A DNA stretch of 64,000 nucleotides from Bemisia tabaci. Taxonomy: Eukaryota; Arthropoda; Insecta; Hemiptera; Aleyrodidae. Position 1 is the first letter of the stretch. Each line of letters begins with the position of its first letter. Where the stretch lies: the NCBI RefSeq assembly GCF_918797505.1, contig NC_092795.1:4311434-4375433 (forward strand), in the 5' to 3' direction. The position numbers and the translations under genes were made by a program. Below, piece after piece: positions 43,605-53,830 of the stretch. The notes under the pieces are model-generated. The model saw nothing but the letters and a program-made list of their open reading frames with translations, was not told the DNA's origin and did not search any database.

Positions 43605-43795
43605 CTTGTATTAGGTAATGTAATTAATTTTTGTTTCCGCTTTTGTTTCAGGTATGTACACTGAAATGTGTCTTTCATTTTTCGAAAAAATCCTTCTGAA
43701 TGCACCGCCCTGAAGGTAGGCTCTTTATGTTTGATATGGAATCCATGGGCATCCTGACCTTAAGTTACGAAATAAGCAAGTCACCAACCTAACCA

Positions 43796-43985
43796 AAATT
43801 CGTGAGAAGATGGAACTTTTGCGGGGAAAAAGATAAGGCCATAAAAGTTCAAAAATTTCAATTTCCAGAGTTAATTATTTTGAGCTGTAATGAGTACCAG
43901 CACAAGACGGGGGAGGGGGGGGATAATTTACCACGTTGTTACATTCAGGTCGGGCCATGGTCCGTTTGTGCTCGTTTCTCACCGG

Positions 43986-44022
<37 letters not shown>

Positions 44023-45130
44023 TTCCAAAAATTTTGTTGAGCAGCAAAATCATTTTGGTTGACAACGCAAAGAAATCAAGGGAAAACAGGGAAATTCTAA
44101 CTGTGGTGGAGGACTCACAAAATTTCAAATCTCCTTCTCAATTTTTCAAGTATAACAGTGGTGATGCCAAGAGCTGGTTGTGCGAGGCTTTCGGATCACC
44201 CTGTATACAATTGTGAAGAGCAGAAGTAGCTTGGATGACTTCAGTCTGTACGTCATCCAGTGCCCGTCAAGCAAGAAATCCTCTTCCCTGTGACCAAACA
44301 TCTATTACAATTTGACTTTTTGAAGCTTCCACCTCTGAGGATGTGAATATATTGACGCGTAGGATCATGCATTTCCATCTCAGTGCAATTTTAGTTGCTG
44401 AGGGTGAAATAAATGGTGAGAGGCAATGGACAGTAAAAGCTGGGCTCCATAGTGGAAGCAATATGAGAAATTAGAGAAGCTCGCTTTGAGTTAAATGCCT
44501 GATTGACTATCATAGAAGCGTTGACAAGCTACAACTGTCGGGGGAGGCAGGTAATTTGATTATCAACGTCCAACGCATAACACTGCAACCGCACGCTTCG
44601 CCAACTAAAATCTCTCTTTGATTCGATCTGGGTGTCACGGCTTCAAATTATGATCATGGCGAATTCAATCAGAGCTATCGCCAAATCGCTCGTCTAAGCT
44701 TCAAATTTCGAGAGCAAAGGTAATCGAGTCTCGATTATCCCCGATCAAGGTTTTCCGTGATTTTTTTCCCCGTTGGATTGGAAAATATTGCACCTCAAGA
44801 ACGTCGCAATTTTATCGCGCAAATAATTTTTGAAAAGTTTCATTTGTTCGCAAAATTTTGAAATATCATGCCCCTTTCTTAATTTAAAGCCCCCCCCCCC
44901 CTAATTTAGGCAAATCTTGTATGTGCCTTTTGAGACACCGTAAAGAAATGAGAATATACTCAATGTAACGAAAAGTTAAGAAAGGGTATGATATAAATGG
45001 ATTAAACTATTTTTTCCCATCAATCTAAATATTAACGAAATCATCATTTTTGTTTTATTTTTTCATTTTTGTTTTATTTACGTTATTCGATCCATACGTT
45101 TCTTGAGACGAAATATTGCAAAATATAGTA
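43796..45130. other. No gene; poly(T), hairpin, poly(C)
   Basis: T run of about 26 at 43987-44012; hairpin TGGATGAC...GTCATCCA at 44233-44260; C run near 44891. No coding frame above 70 codons. Confidence 0.4.
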
Positions 45131-45394
45131 CAGTGGTGTGGGAAAACGCCGTAAGAGCATTCAGATATTGCTAAATTCTTTCCAAATAAAAAACGAATTT
45201 ATTCGGGAAATTGTGGGTGTTTTTCTTTTTTTTAAGGCAGTTTCCTTCGCAATCTAAAATTTCGAATTTAATGCATATACCTGAAAATGAAAAAAGAGAA
45301 GAAGGAGGCACGCATGAGTTCCCTCAAAAAACTCATTACAGGAGTTTTGACAATGTCTGAAGGCTCATACGGCGTTTTTCTTTCGCACGGTAGT
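45131..45394. mobile_element. MITE-B foldback, copy 13
   Basis: CAGTGGTGTGGGAAAACGCC at left; GGCTCATACGGCGTTTTTC, GCACGGTAG at right; interior diverged. Confidence 0.7.
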
Positions 45395-45904
45395 GTAGCC
45401 AAAGGAGCTTCCAGATCAAAGGATCGGCAAATATCACCGGGGTGTGAGAGTCGGGGAGTGCCAGTTTTCGATCGTTGGAGGGGGGGGGGGGGGCAAAAAA
45501 ATCAGGCCCCCCAACCTCCCGTAATTACGCTCTCACGTGAGGCCGGGGTGGGTGGCGAGGGGGCGGAGGGAGGGTAAAAGCCGAGCTTAAAGAGGCCCGG
45601 AAAAAGCTTTCAAAAAAAATGACCCGGGCGTTTACAACGGGCTTCGAGTGCATTACTGTCAATTCGAGCGGGGCCGATCGGATTCGACGCGTTCCTTCCC
45701 TTGAAGCGCGATCGTTCCGCAAAGGGAACGCGTCCGTTTCGAGATGAGCCCTCGCTGGCACGTATTCCAATGCGTTTCAGGGCTCGCGCCAGGATGGACT
45801 AGTTCTTTTTCCGGGTTCCTTTTTTCCCTGCGGTTCGGTTCGGACCGACGATTAATCATCTCACCGGCGGCGCCGCTGCCAGGTCGCGAGGCGCGTGCCC
45901 TCTT
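45395..45904. other. GC-rich block, G run, no gene
   Basis: An 18-base G-rich run at 45480-45495 and CpG-rich sequence to 45900. Overlapping frames on both strands without recognisable domains. Confidence 0.4.
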
Positions 45905-46036
45905 TTGGACTATCGATATTTCTCGATTCGAATCTACGGTAAAGAATCGACTTTTTCGATGTTCGCTGCGAACACCCCCGAAAATCGATTCTTGTCAGGA
46001 GTTTCAAATGGCAGATCGAGCAATTTTTCGCTAATC
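45905..46036. repeat. MITE-H-like, degenerate
   Basis: GACTATCGATATTTCTCG, CGGTAAAGAATCGAC, GTTCGCTGCGAACACCC; internal features of family H without clean ends. A MITE-A copy starts seven bases further on. Confidence 0.55.
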
Positions 46037-46042
46037 GTGGCG

Positions 46043-46253
46043 CACTGGAAAAAAAAAAACACATTGGATCTAGAGTCCAGACTCTTAAAGACATTGACAA
46101 GAAAAAATACTCTTGATTCAATCTGATTTTTGCTTCGATCAAGAACCAAGCCTCTTAATTTGAGCGGATTTTCTTTTAATTTAAGCAAAAATCTGATTGA
46201 ATCATGAGTATTTTTTCTTGTCAATGTTTTCAAGAGTCTGGACTCTAGATCCG
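46043..46253. mobile_element. MITE-A foldback, copy 5, right end lost
   Basis: CACTGGAAAAAAAAAAACAC at left through both arms to GGACTCTAGATCC; the last about 20 bases (AATGTG...CCAGTG) are missing at the junction with the hammerhead-bearing repeat. Confidence 0.8.
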
Positions 46254-46454
46254 ATCTTTGTAATTCAGGAGGCTTAACTGCACTGAGGATTGGCCCAACA
46301 AGGCCGAAATGCGTCTGCAATTGCCTTCCTGAATGGTCGTAACTAGTGCTGCACCTAACAGCATATCTCTTTGAAGGAAAATTATGCTCATTTGAGCTTT
46401 TTCCCTCTGTACCGAGATTTTCAGCTTTATGCTGATTTTCAACGCACGTTGGCT
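46254..46454 (+). repeat. Repeat JJ, copy 1 (carries hammerhead-like motif)
   Basis: 5' part holds the ribozyme-like sequence; 3' part (AATTATGCTCATTTGAGC; TTTTCAGCTTTATGCTGA) matches the right arm of the foldback at 61331-61576. The left arm of the foldback is not seen here. Confidence 0.65.
46261..46336 (+). ncRNA. Hammerhead-ribozyme-like motif (type I layout)
   Basis: Core CTGAGGA (46283-46289) fits CUGANGA; stem II GGCC/GGCC (46292-46295 with 46302-46305) is capped by CAACAA; GAAA follows (46306-46309); a very short stem III leads to GTC, with the predicted cut after 46315. Stem I forms from 46263-46272 with 46325-46334 (10 pairs, one wobble) and 46276-46282 with 46316-46322 (6 of 7), separated by an internal loop. 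Two unpaired bases (46290-46291) between the core and stem II are atypical. Layout resembles the short-stem-III hammerheads known in Penelope-like elements. Activity is untested. Confidence 0.5.
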
Positions 46455-46466
46455 AAAAAATGCCAA

Positions 46467-46566
46467 CATACTGAAAAATATGCATGTATTTCCTCAAAAA
46501 CGTGTTTTTTTCTGAGAGTGCAGTTTGCAACATTTGAATGTTCATCCGGCATTTTCCTTTAAAACG
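46467..46566. repeat. MITE-B right-half fragment
   Basis: GAAAAATATGCATGTATTTC, GTTTGCAACATTTGAATG, CATCCGGCATTTTCC, ending AACGGCAC. Left half absent. Confidence 0.5.
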
Positions 46567-47165
46567 GCACATAATGCGGCATCCTTATGGACAATGCGGG
46601 CGAAAATCGGTAAAAGACACTTAACTTTAAATAAAGAAGATAGGTAGGGAAACCCTTTGGCACTATCAAAGTAAAACACTCGACGAATAAGAAAATATTT
46701 CACCTCGAGATTTTTTGCGTACTTTTAGAGAAAAGTTCATTGAAATTGGCAACCTTGAATAAGAAGGCAAATATGTAAAATATATAATATGTAAAAGCAA
46801 AACACTCAATCCTTAACTTCATATATCTCTGATAGTCGCAAAAAGTCGCAAGATCTTTTCGGTACAATTGAAGTTGGATATCTGAGGATTAAGAAAATGT
46901 CAACCACCCAGAGCATTTTGCGATTCAAGCGAGAAATCTTCATTTGAAGTTGACGTCTTATTCCCGTGTGTTTCTTATGGGCCAGTGATTCTCTACCTAT
47001 TTCCCGCCCACTTTCTACCCAAATTTGAAGTAAATTCCAGCGAAAAATTTGAAAATGAACCATCATTGTGAGTCAGAAATATCTTTAAGATGACAAACTT
47101 CAAACCAAATATTCAGATCTGGAATAGCGAATTTTTTATTTTTGTTCACAGAGGGCCGCACTGTG
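46567..47165. other. No gene seen
   Basis: AT-rich; the 86-codon frame 46806-47066 (minus) has no recognisable domain. Confidence 0.4.
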
Positions 47166-47294
47166 CGGCGTGCTGGCAGCGCAAAACGCGCACTGGCCCC
47201 TACAAACCTAGGAGGATACTTCACGCGTTGCGCAATGCGTGAAGTATCCCCTTAGGTTTGTAGGCGCCAATGCGTGTTGCGCGCTGGCCGCCGC
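47166..47294. repeat. 129-bp GC-rich hairpin
   Basis: Arms GCGCACTGGCCCCTACAAAC and GTTTGTAGGCGCCAATGCG meet at ATACTTCACGCGTTGCGCAATGCGTGAAGTAT-type centre (given in two parts: ATACTTCACGCGTTGC, GCAATGCGTGAAGTAT). Shares this centre with 31227-31265 and, as tandem single arms, 33076-33290. Confidence 0.8.
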
Positions 47295-47317
47295 GCGCCG
47301 GCCGCAGCGTGCCACAG

Positions 47318-47545
47318 CACTGGACAAAAAATACTTCGAATCGAGAGTCCAGACTCTTAAAAACATCGACCAGAAAAAATAATCTTGATTCAATCGGATT
47401 TTTGCTTCAATCAAGAACCAAGCCTCTTAATTTGAGCGGATTTTCTTTTGATTTCAGCAAAAATCTGATTGAATCAAGAGTAGTTTTTCTTGTCAATGTT
47501 TTCAAGAGTCCTGGACTCTAGATCCAATGTGTTTATTTTTCAGTG
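47318..47545. mobile_element. MITE-A foldback, copy 6
   Basis: 228 bp, CACTGGACAAAAAATACTTC to GTGTTTATTTTTCAGTG; no clear target duplication. Divergence is higher at the left end than elsewhere. Confidence 0.8.
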
Positions 47546-47697
47546 CACGGGAATGACTTTCAAGAAATTTTACACCCCTGACCTGGAAAAATCCCTCCTG
47601 GAAAAAAACCTAGCTTTCGTCAAGCTACGACCGCTTGTGTCTTCCGTTGAGGATAGGATGAGCTCAAAATGATGGCTTCGATCTCGACCCGAGGGAA

Positions 47698-47775
47698 TTA
47701 TTTTGCCATGCTAAGAAGAAACCCCGTATCATCATCCGAAAATTGCCGAATTTATTTGATAAAATGCGTCCATCA
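47698..47775. repeat. MITE-B left-end fragment
   Basis: TTGCCATGCTAAGAAGAAAC, AAATTGCCGAATTTATTTGA; ends abruptly at an A-family right end. Confidence 0.6.
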
Positions 47776-47800
47776 ATCCAATGTGTTTCTTTTTCCAGTG
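47776..47800. repeat. MITE-A solo right end
   Basis: ATCCAATGTGTTTC and TTTTTCCAGTG, about 25 bp of the A right terminus only, fused to a B fragment. Confidence 0.7.
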
Positions 47801-48002
47801 CATGCCACCGGGCAATTTTTTTTTTTTTTTTTTTTTACCGCGGACATTACATTTTGATACTTTAAGGTGTTATGGAGGATTAATTATTTTTACTGGAAAA
47901 GTGCAAAAATCCCGAAACGCGTGCAGGAAGGATCCATTTTCTTCCTCTAAAGTTTTATCAAAAGAAGTCTACCCCAGAAAAAGCTAAACTCAAAAATAGA
48001 AC

Positions 48003-48075
48003 TTTGGAAGTATTATTAAAAGTTGTATGACCCAGTTCAGCAGCATTGCAAGCCTCATACGCCCTTTTACCGAAA
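48003..48075. repeat. Repeat S fragment
   Basis: GTTGTATGACCCAGTTCAGC, AGCATTGCAAGCCTCATACG, CCCTTTTACCGAAAG; one S arm. Confidence 0.6.
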
Positions 48076-48931
48076 GTCCTCAATTATTTCATTGCACAAA
48101 AATCATTAATTCCCTAAAATAAGAATGATTCGTATTTTTGAACGTTCTTAGTATCAACCACAAGAGGGAGGAATTATCTCGATTCCTTCGCATGTTTTCT
48201 CCACGAATCCAAACCCCCCCCCCCCCCCCCCTCAGGAGGGACAAAACACGGGCGCTCCCACAACATAAATTCACCGAGAGACCCGACCCAAAGTGTTAAA
48301 ACCATAGGTATCGACTAACGAGCGAACGATTGGCGGGAAAATAAACGCGTTGTCGGATCTCCGAAAAAATCCCGCGCAATTTGCATGGAGCGACGTAGAC
48401 CGATTCTCACCCCGATCGGGCCCCGGTGTGCATCTTCCGTCTTTCACCCCCCCCCCCCCCTTATTTACCCTTTCCCCCGCGGCCGCACCGCGCCGGCTCC
48501 TCTAATTAATTACGTCCCGATGGCGCAATCTTTGAGTCCGCGTTGCCGAATTTTCGCAAAAAAATCAAAATTGTAGCGAGCGAGGATTCGTCCGAGGATG
48601 GAATCCGGCAGAGCTGCCCCCGAGTCTTACGCTGCACGTATGCATATGCATGCAGGCATGCAGGTGTGAGAAATGCGCAATTAAGCAGCTGTTGATTTTA
48701 AACTCGCATTTTAATATAACCTATTAGCCGGCAGATTAATTAGAGGGTGAAACCGTAGCCGCACACTTAGCTCATCCCTGCAAAATTAATCAAGTCCCCC
48801 GCCGGGAAAGAGAGAGAGAGGATGGGATTCGAGTTGCTTTCAATACGCGGCGAGGGCTGCCTAGGGCATTGGGTCAAAAGGTACGCGCCCTTTGATGGAC
48901 CCTTTTTTGACCGAGTTTAGTAGGATGGAAG
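48076..48931. promoter_or_regulatory. GC block with TAATTA and ATGCAT words, possible regulatory DNA
   Basis: Two C runs (48206-48230, 48449-48461). 48500-48760 is unique with CTCTAATTAATTACG, TGCATATGCATGCAGGCATG, GCGCAATTAAGCAGCTG, CCTATTAGCCGGCAGATTAA. Dense homeodomain-type TAAT sites and an E-box CAGCTG outside any repeat make it the best enhancer-like candidate here, but conservation cannot be seen from one sequence. Confidence 0.35.
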
Positions 48932-49664
48932 TTGAGTATCCGTATGAGGCGAATTTTTGCGAGTGGATTTGGTCGACTTTTTCAACCGCATAGGCAGGGT
49001 TGCAAACCCAAAGAGGAGACTCTCTGCTGAAGCCAGGAACTGCACTCAGTTGCTTCATGAATTTTAGCCAACGTTTGCATCCATCCACTTTTCTATCCTC
49101 TCTAGGCAAAATTTCGCTAGTGGATTTGGTCGAGATTTTTTACTACTTCCTGCACATCCTTTTGGTCATTAGAATTGTTCTAAAAGTAGCAGTCCATAGG
49201 TCAGAAACCTCCGAAGCAAATTTTTGAGCGGAGCTTTTTTTGTATTTCAAGCTCCGTAGGTAATGAGACTAACTTAAGGCAACCCTCGAGAGGCTTTTTA
49301 GTTGAAGGCCATCATTTTCCCCCTTAAGGTTTTTCGCGGGTGGATGTGGTCGAAGTTTTTAACTTATTGCCAACCTCCGTTACAACAAAAGGAAATTCCC
49401 TCCGAGCGACGACGGTGCGCTTACAACATTAGGTTTTCATGCTGGCAGCAATGACGAGATGACCAAATCCAAAATTCTCGACCCACCTCCCGAAGGAGGT
49501 TGAAGAGTGAATGGATGCAAAAGTCGGCCAAAATTTATCAAGCAGCTGAGTCTAGTTCTTGACAGCATTGGAGCGTTTTTCTCTTTTGGTTTGCACCCCT
49601 GCCGATTTGGTTGAATAAGTCGACGGAATCCACTCGGGAAAATTCGCCTCAAGACTTAGTATCG
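48932..49664. mobile_element. 733-bp foldback TT
   Basis: Arms of about 180 bp: GAGGCGAATTTTTGCGAGTG and CACTCGGGAAAATTCGCCTC; GCAGGGTTGCAAACCCAAAG and CTTTTGGTTTGCACCCCTGC; GTTTGCATCCATCCAC and GTGAATGGATGCAAAAG. The loop has two more GTGGATTTGGTCGA-type words (near 49121 and 49331). No coding frame. Confidence 0.8.
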
Positions 49665-49856
49665 ACAAAACAGAAATGCATGAAAGAAAAAATTCAGGCT
49701 AGAAATTGGCAGAAGAGGGCGCAATTTTACTAAAAAGTACGGCTCTCATTGGCTCTGTGGCTAAATAATGCTCCTTGCTGCTCTTTTGTCGAAAGAACCT
49801 CAATTTTTGCGCACTTACGGCCATCTCATGTGTCTTGCTTTTATACAAGTAAGATG

Positions 49857-50505
49857 AATGGGCCCGTTGCAAACTTTTGTTAGAGCAATATTAAGAATGG
49901 TTTCTATTAGTTAATGTCTCAAAAATCACGATCAGCGCATTAGCAAAGTTTGAAACGCACTCCTAACTTCACAATCTGCGTAAGAAATTTGCGTTTTTTA
50001 AGCTCCCCGCTTCAAAAACGATACCATGGCACAGGTGAACATTTCGTTAGAGGAGTCGTTCCATTCAATCCTTTCGCAATAGTAATATACCCAACATAGC
50101 CGACGCTTCCGCGTGCAAATCGCAGTTGGGAACACAAGGCCAACCAAAGCGGATCATTGTCAATGCGAAGAAATCGTAAATGTAGCATGCTGGGTTGTTA
50201 GCAAATGGTTAGCATCTCGTCCAGGCTCATGTGTTTTGGCGGATAAATGTCAACCATGTTGAATATTGTGTAGTATCCTAGTGCACAGGGATTGGATAGA
50301 ACGACATCTCTAACGGAATGTTCACTTGTGTCGTAGCATCGTTTTTGAAGCGGGAAGCTCAAAAAAACGCAAATTTTCTACGCAGATTTTCAAGTTAGGA
50401 GTGCATTTCAAACTTTACCAATGCGCTCATCGTGATTTTTGAGACATTTATTGATTGAAGCAACTCTAATTTTTTACTCCAGCAAAAGTTAGCAACAGAC
50501 CCATT
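49857..50505. mobile_element. 649-bp foldback DD, full copy
   Basis: Arms of about 200 bp: AATGGGCCCGTTGCAAAC and GTTAGCAACAGACCCATT; ATGTCTCAAAAATCACGATC and ATCGTGATTTTTGAGACATT; GCACTCCTAACTTCACAATC and the complement GATTTTCAAGTTAGGAGTGC. Partial copies at 7868-8020 and 26010-26074. Confidence 0.8.
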
Positions 50506-51586
50506 GTGCTATTTTGGGTGTTTCAGTGATTTTATCCAGAAAACATCAGATGAATTCTGAAACTCGATTTCGAATATTTGTGAGTTACGGCTCTGTTCGT
50601 GAGCACAGCAGAATTCACGGTGACACCACAAATGACGTCATCATCGACCAGATTTGCTCGGCGTGACGCGACAGATGTCAATCGATGATCGACCCAAGCG
50701 GGTGCGTGCGGATCCCACTGGGCGCGGTATGTCACGCACCGACATCTGGTGTATCACGCACATTTTTTCCAGCGAATCCTCTCACCATACCTGCCGATCC
50801 TTAATACCTTCGCGTGTAAATTTTTTCCGACCCCCTCTTCAGCCGCCCGTAGTCGGAAGTCGCACCGAAGCACAGAAAACGACGGCGCACATTGTCGTTT
50901 TTGATCGTGAAACCTGTCCAAATCTTCAGTTTCAAAAACGGGGTTTCAAAGTTTGTTCTTGTCATATTCGAAACCTGCAATGTATATGTCGCAGGCCTTT
51001 AGCAATCGCTGGCAATTTGCAAGCTGTTAACACGTTGTTTCAATAAATTGCAATATTGCGCATCGCCATGATGCAATTTTTAAGGGTTATGGTCTTCAAA
51101 AGTACGAGCTCGGCTTGAAGCGCCTTCATTTTTTGTGATACTCTACGCTTTGTCACGATGTTAGTTTAGTTGTCAGTCCGATCTCAACCCAACTAATGTC
51201 ACGGAGTTCACTACTCGCTCTTCTGAGAGTGTATATTCCTGCCATATTTTCAAGGATGGAAAAGTGTCTATTCGTATTATAGGAAACATAATCAGCACTC
51301 TAATCTTGTTCTTTTATGTTTGAATTATATAATTTTCTATATTTATTCACCACTGGCTTGTAAATTGCCGGCGATTGCCACTTGCCTGCGACATATGTAC
51401 TTTTTAAACAAAAATAATCAGAGCACTCCAAATACCAGGTCTCTACATTGAATATCAACAGAGATATCCCTCTTCAAAAACATAGCGTTCGACGTCATCC
51501 ATCGCAGTGGCCTATACCTCAATTTTTTCCACCATGTTTTTATCCGTGTTGTACGGAGAGCAACCAGTGCAAATGTGTGTATCGCT
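50506..51586. other. No gene; CRE-like site
   Basis: TGACGTCATCATCGA at about 50633. The 130-codon frame 50654-51046 (plus) has no recognisable domain. No repeats recognised; one of the longer repeat-poor stretches. Confidence 0.4.
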
Positions 51587-52040
51587 AATTGATTTTTCCG
51601 TAAAAGGGTGTATGAGACTTCCAATACTGATAATATCGTGCAATGCATAGTTCTCTAGTTAGAAGTAACCAATCGGACATTCAGACCGCGTTAAGCAGAA
51701 AGGAACCAAGCCACATCAGCTGTCGTCAAATTTAATTGGTCAATTTAATATTTTACATGAAAGCGGTTTTTCGGATTTTTGTGCAAATTTCAGTTAATAT
51801 TCTGCGTAGTGCGAGACAAGTCTCTTAAAATTTTCCAAGGAATCCGCACAACCGTTCTCTAGTAATAAATTAAATTGCCTGGCTAAATTTGGCAATAGCT
51901 GATGTGGTTTGGTTTCTTTCTGCAGTCCAGTTCTGCCATGCATTTTCCTGCATCAGCTTCAAGTTTTCCCTTGTAAAAATTGCACACTCATAGCAGCGTT
52001 GCCAGTTTCATACGCCCTTTTACCAAAATACTTCTCAATT
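51587..52040. repeat. Foldback S, split by MITE-E
   Basis: Left arm AATTGATTTTTCCGTAAAAG, GGTGTATGAGACTTCC; right arm TTTCATACGCCCTTTTACC, CTTCTCAATT. The loop is interrupted by E at 51682-51929. Single S arms also lie at 22720, 34440 and 48003. Confidence 0.7.
51682..51929. mobile_element. MITE-E, copy 3
   Basis: CAGACCGCGTTAAGCAGAAA to TTTCTTTCTGCAGTCC; right terminal bases are eroded and no clean duplication remains. Confidence 0.8.
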
Positions 52041-52570
52041 AAAGGAATAGTCAATCTTGGAATAATTTTGGCCAGGTTTCGTCGTTAAATACTCCAGTGC
52101 GCGACAGGCAACCGGTAAAGGATTATCCGATGTGCGGATGGGTCCGCGTTCGCACAGGTGATGGCTCCGATCGCTCACGCAGCGAGCCGCCGCCCCCCCC
52201 CCCCCCCCCGAGGGGATGGATCGATCCCCCGGAAAAGGGGAGCGGAAAGGGTTCCGGGCGTGAGACCCGAATCGGAACCCGCAGCTCGCCGGCGAGCCAA
52301 CTCTTTTTTCCCTTTTTTTTCATGGGCGCCCATTAAAGGCTAATCACAGGGGACCACAGCCACCGCGTAAAACACCACTTGCTCCGCGTAATTGTTTTGT
52401 TTACCCCACGCGAGCCGCGCCGCGCCGCCGCCGTCTAATGAAAAGTGCCTTCGCGTGGGCTACTGCTCTGTTCCGGGCTCGGTCCGTCGCTTTCCGGATC
52501 CGCTTGATGCATATTTGAACTGGATTACAAGGGAAAGGAACACTCATACTCTGGAATGTTCGTTGGAATT
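52041..52570. other. GC-rich block, no gene
   Basis: 52130-52520 is CpG-rich with a C run at 52191-52209. Overlapping frames on both strands are compositional. Confidence 0.4.
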
Positions 52571-53230
52571 GACCGGTAAACAGGGTGTCTATACAAGTCC
52601 GGAAACTCCGGGAAATGCTGATTTTTAGAAGGAAGCTCTGAAAAAGTGCGAAAATTCTCCGGAAAGGTCCGGAATTTTTTGCTGCATACCACGACTTTGA
52701 ACTGAATTAATAACAGATAAACAGGGTGTCTACTATTCCGGAAAGTCAGGAAAAAGAATTGACTTTTTGTAGGCGGTCTGGAAGTACCGAAAAAGTGCAA
52801 ATATTTCCCAAAAAGGTCCGGAATTTTTTTGCTGCATACACGGAGAAAAAAACTTCGTGCGTGGGACCCGAAGTCTAGGTCATATGGATCTCTGAAGTTT
52901 TCGGATTGAGCGTCTGAACACTTTAGGTCCAGCTGCTGAGGTTTGGATCACACAACTGAAACTTCAGTTCTCACATCCCAAAAACTTCGGGTCTCACATC
53001 TGAAGTACTTCAGATGTAAAAACTGAAGTTTCAGATGTGTGATCCGGACCTCGACAGCTAGACCTAAAGTGTTCAGATGCTCAATCCGAAAACTTCAGAG
53101 ATCCATATGACCTAAACTTCGGGTCCCACGCACGAAGTTTTTTTCTCCGCGTACCACGCGTTTTTTTTTTTGAAACGCCTGGAAAGTATGCTATCAGATA
53201 CGCAATGATTCTTACTCTGAAAAAAACAAT
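52571..53230. repeat. Repeat L, two tandem copies, second split by foldback M
   Basis: AACAGGGTGTCTATACAAGT at 52576 and AACAGGGTGTCTACTATTCC at 52722 start two units about 146 bp apart, each with GGTCCGGAATTTTTT and GCTGCATAC. In the second, CATAC and CACGCG are separated by the M element. Confidence 0.7.
52839..53150. mobile_element. Foldback M (inside L)
   Basis: About 311 bp with ends ACGGAGAAAAAAACTTCGTG and CACGAAGTTTTTTTCTCCG; inner arms GGTCATATGGATCTCTGAAG and CTTCAGAGATCCATATGACC are nearly perfect. TAC outside both ends fits a 2-3 bp duplication. Confidence 0.8.
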
Positions 53231-53830
53231 CGGGCGATTCAAACGAAACAAGTTTCATAAGCAGCCGTTTGGTAGTGAGCACGAGCACGGTAGTGAACAC
53301 TCCCTAGCGCGCCCCACGAAACTCGTTTCGCCACACTAACTATAGCTCCTCTAACTATAGCTCCTCTAACTATACACGATTTCATTTTCCAAACTTGAAA
53401 AATCGGTGACTCATAATCTTGATACAGCATCCGTGGTTTCATGAGCCGTTCAGCGCGTTCAGCGACAATCTCAATAATCAATTACCGCTGTTTCAGTCGT
53501 CAATATCGAAGCACCCCCTTTCTCCCCCTGCCCCCTCGGGTCCCCCGTTCCTGGGTGACGTGTCAATCGCTCACTCTTTCCTGCCAACAACATCCTTATC
53601 TGGCTCTCCATTTATCACTCGGAACTGTAAACACAGAAGCTGCCCGAGTGACTCCGCTCAACACCTGGCTTTTGTCGCCTTGTCCTCGTGTTTTCCTCCG
53701 CGCTTCCGACTTCTGTTCTGATCTTTTTACTCGTCTGTTCCGGGATATTCCTCTCAAGCTTTTTCTGGATCCCGAGCTTTGTCGCCAGATTGTGCTCATA
53801 AATCAGCACTTTTCTCCCCATTTGTCATTT
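53231..53830. other. No gene; 15-bp tandem repeat
   Basis: TAACTATAGCTCCTC repeats about 2.7 times at 53337-53376. Pyrimidine-rich plus-strand frames (53419-53721, 53441-53929) have no recognisable domain. Confidence 0.45.

Larger units (their letters stand above)
43020..43795 (+). repeat. Repeat QQ, copy 2, split by hAT-like H2 and T
   Basis: AAAGGTGGTGGAAATGATGC at left matches 29466 onward; after the insertion it resumes at 43613 and contains TTTCAG|GTATGT (43651/43652) and AAG|GTAGGC (43715/43716), the same 64-base spacing as copy 1. Confidence 0.65.
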
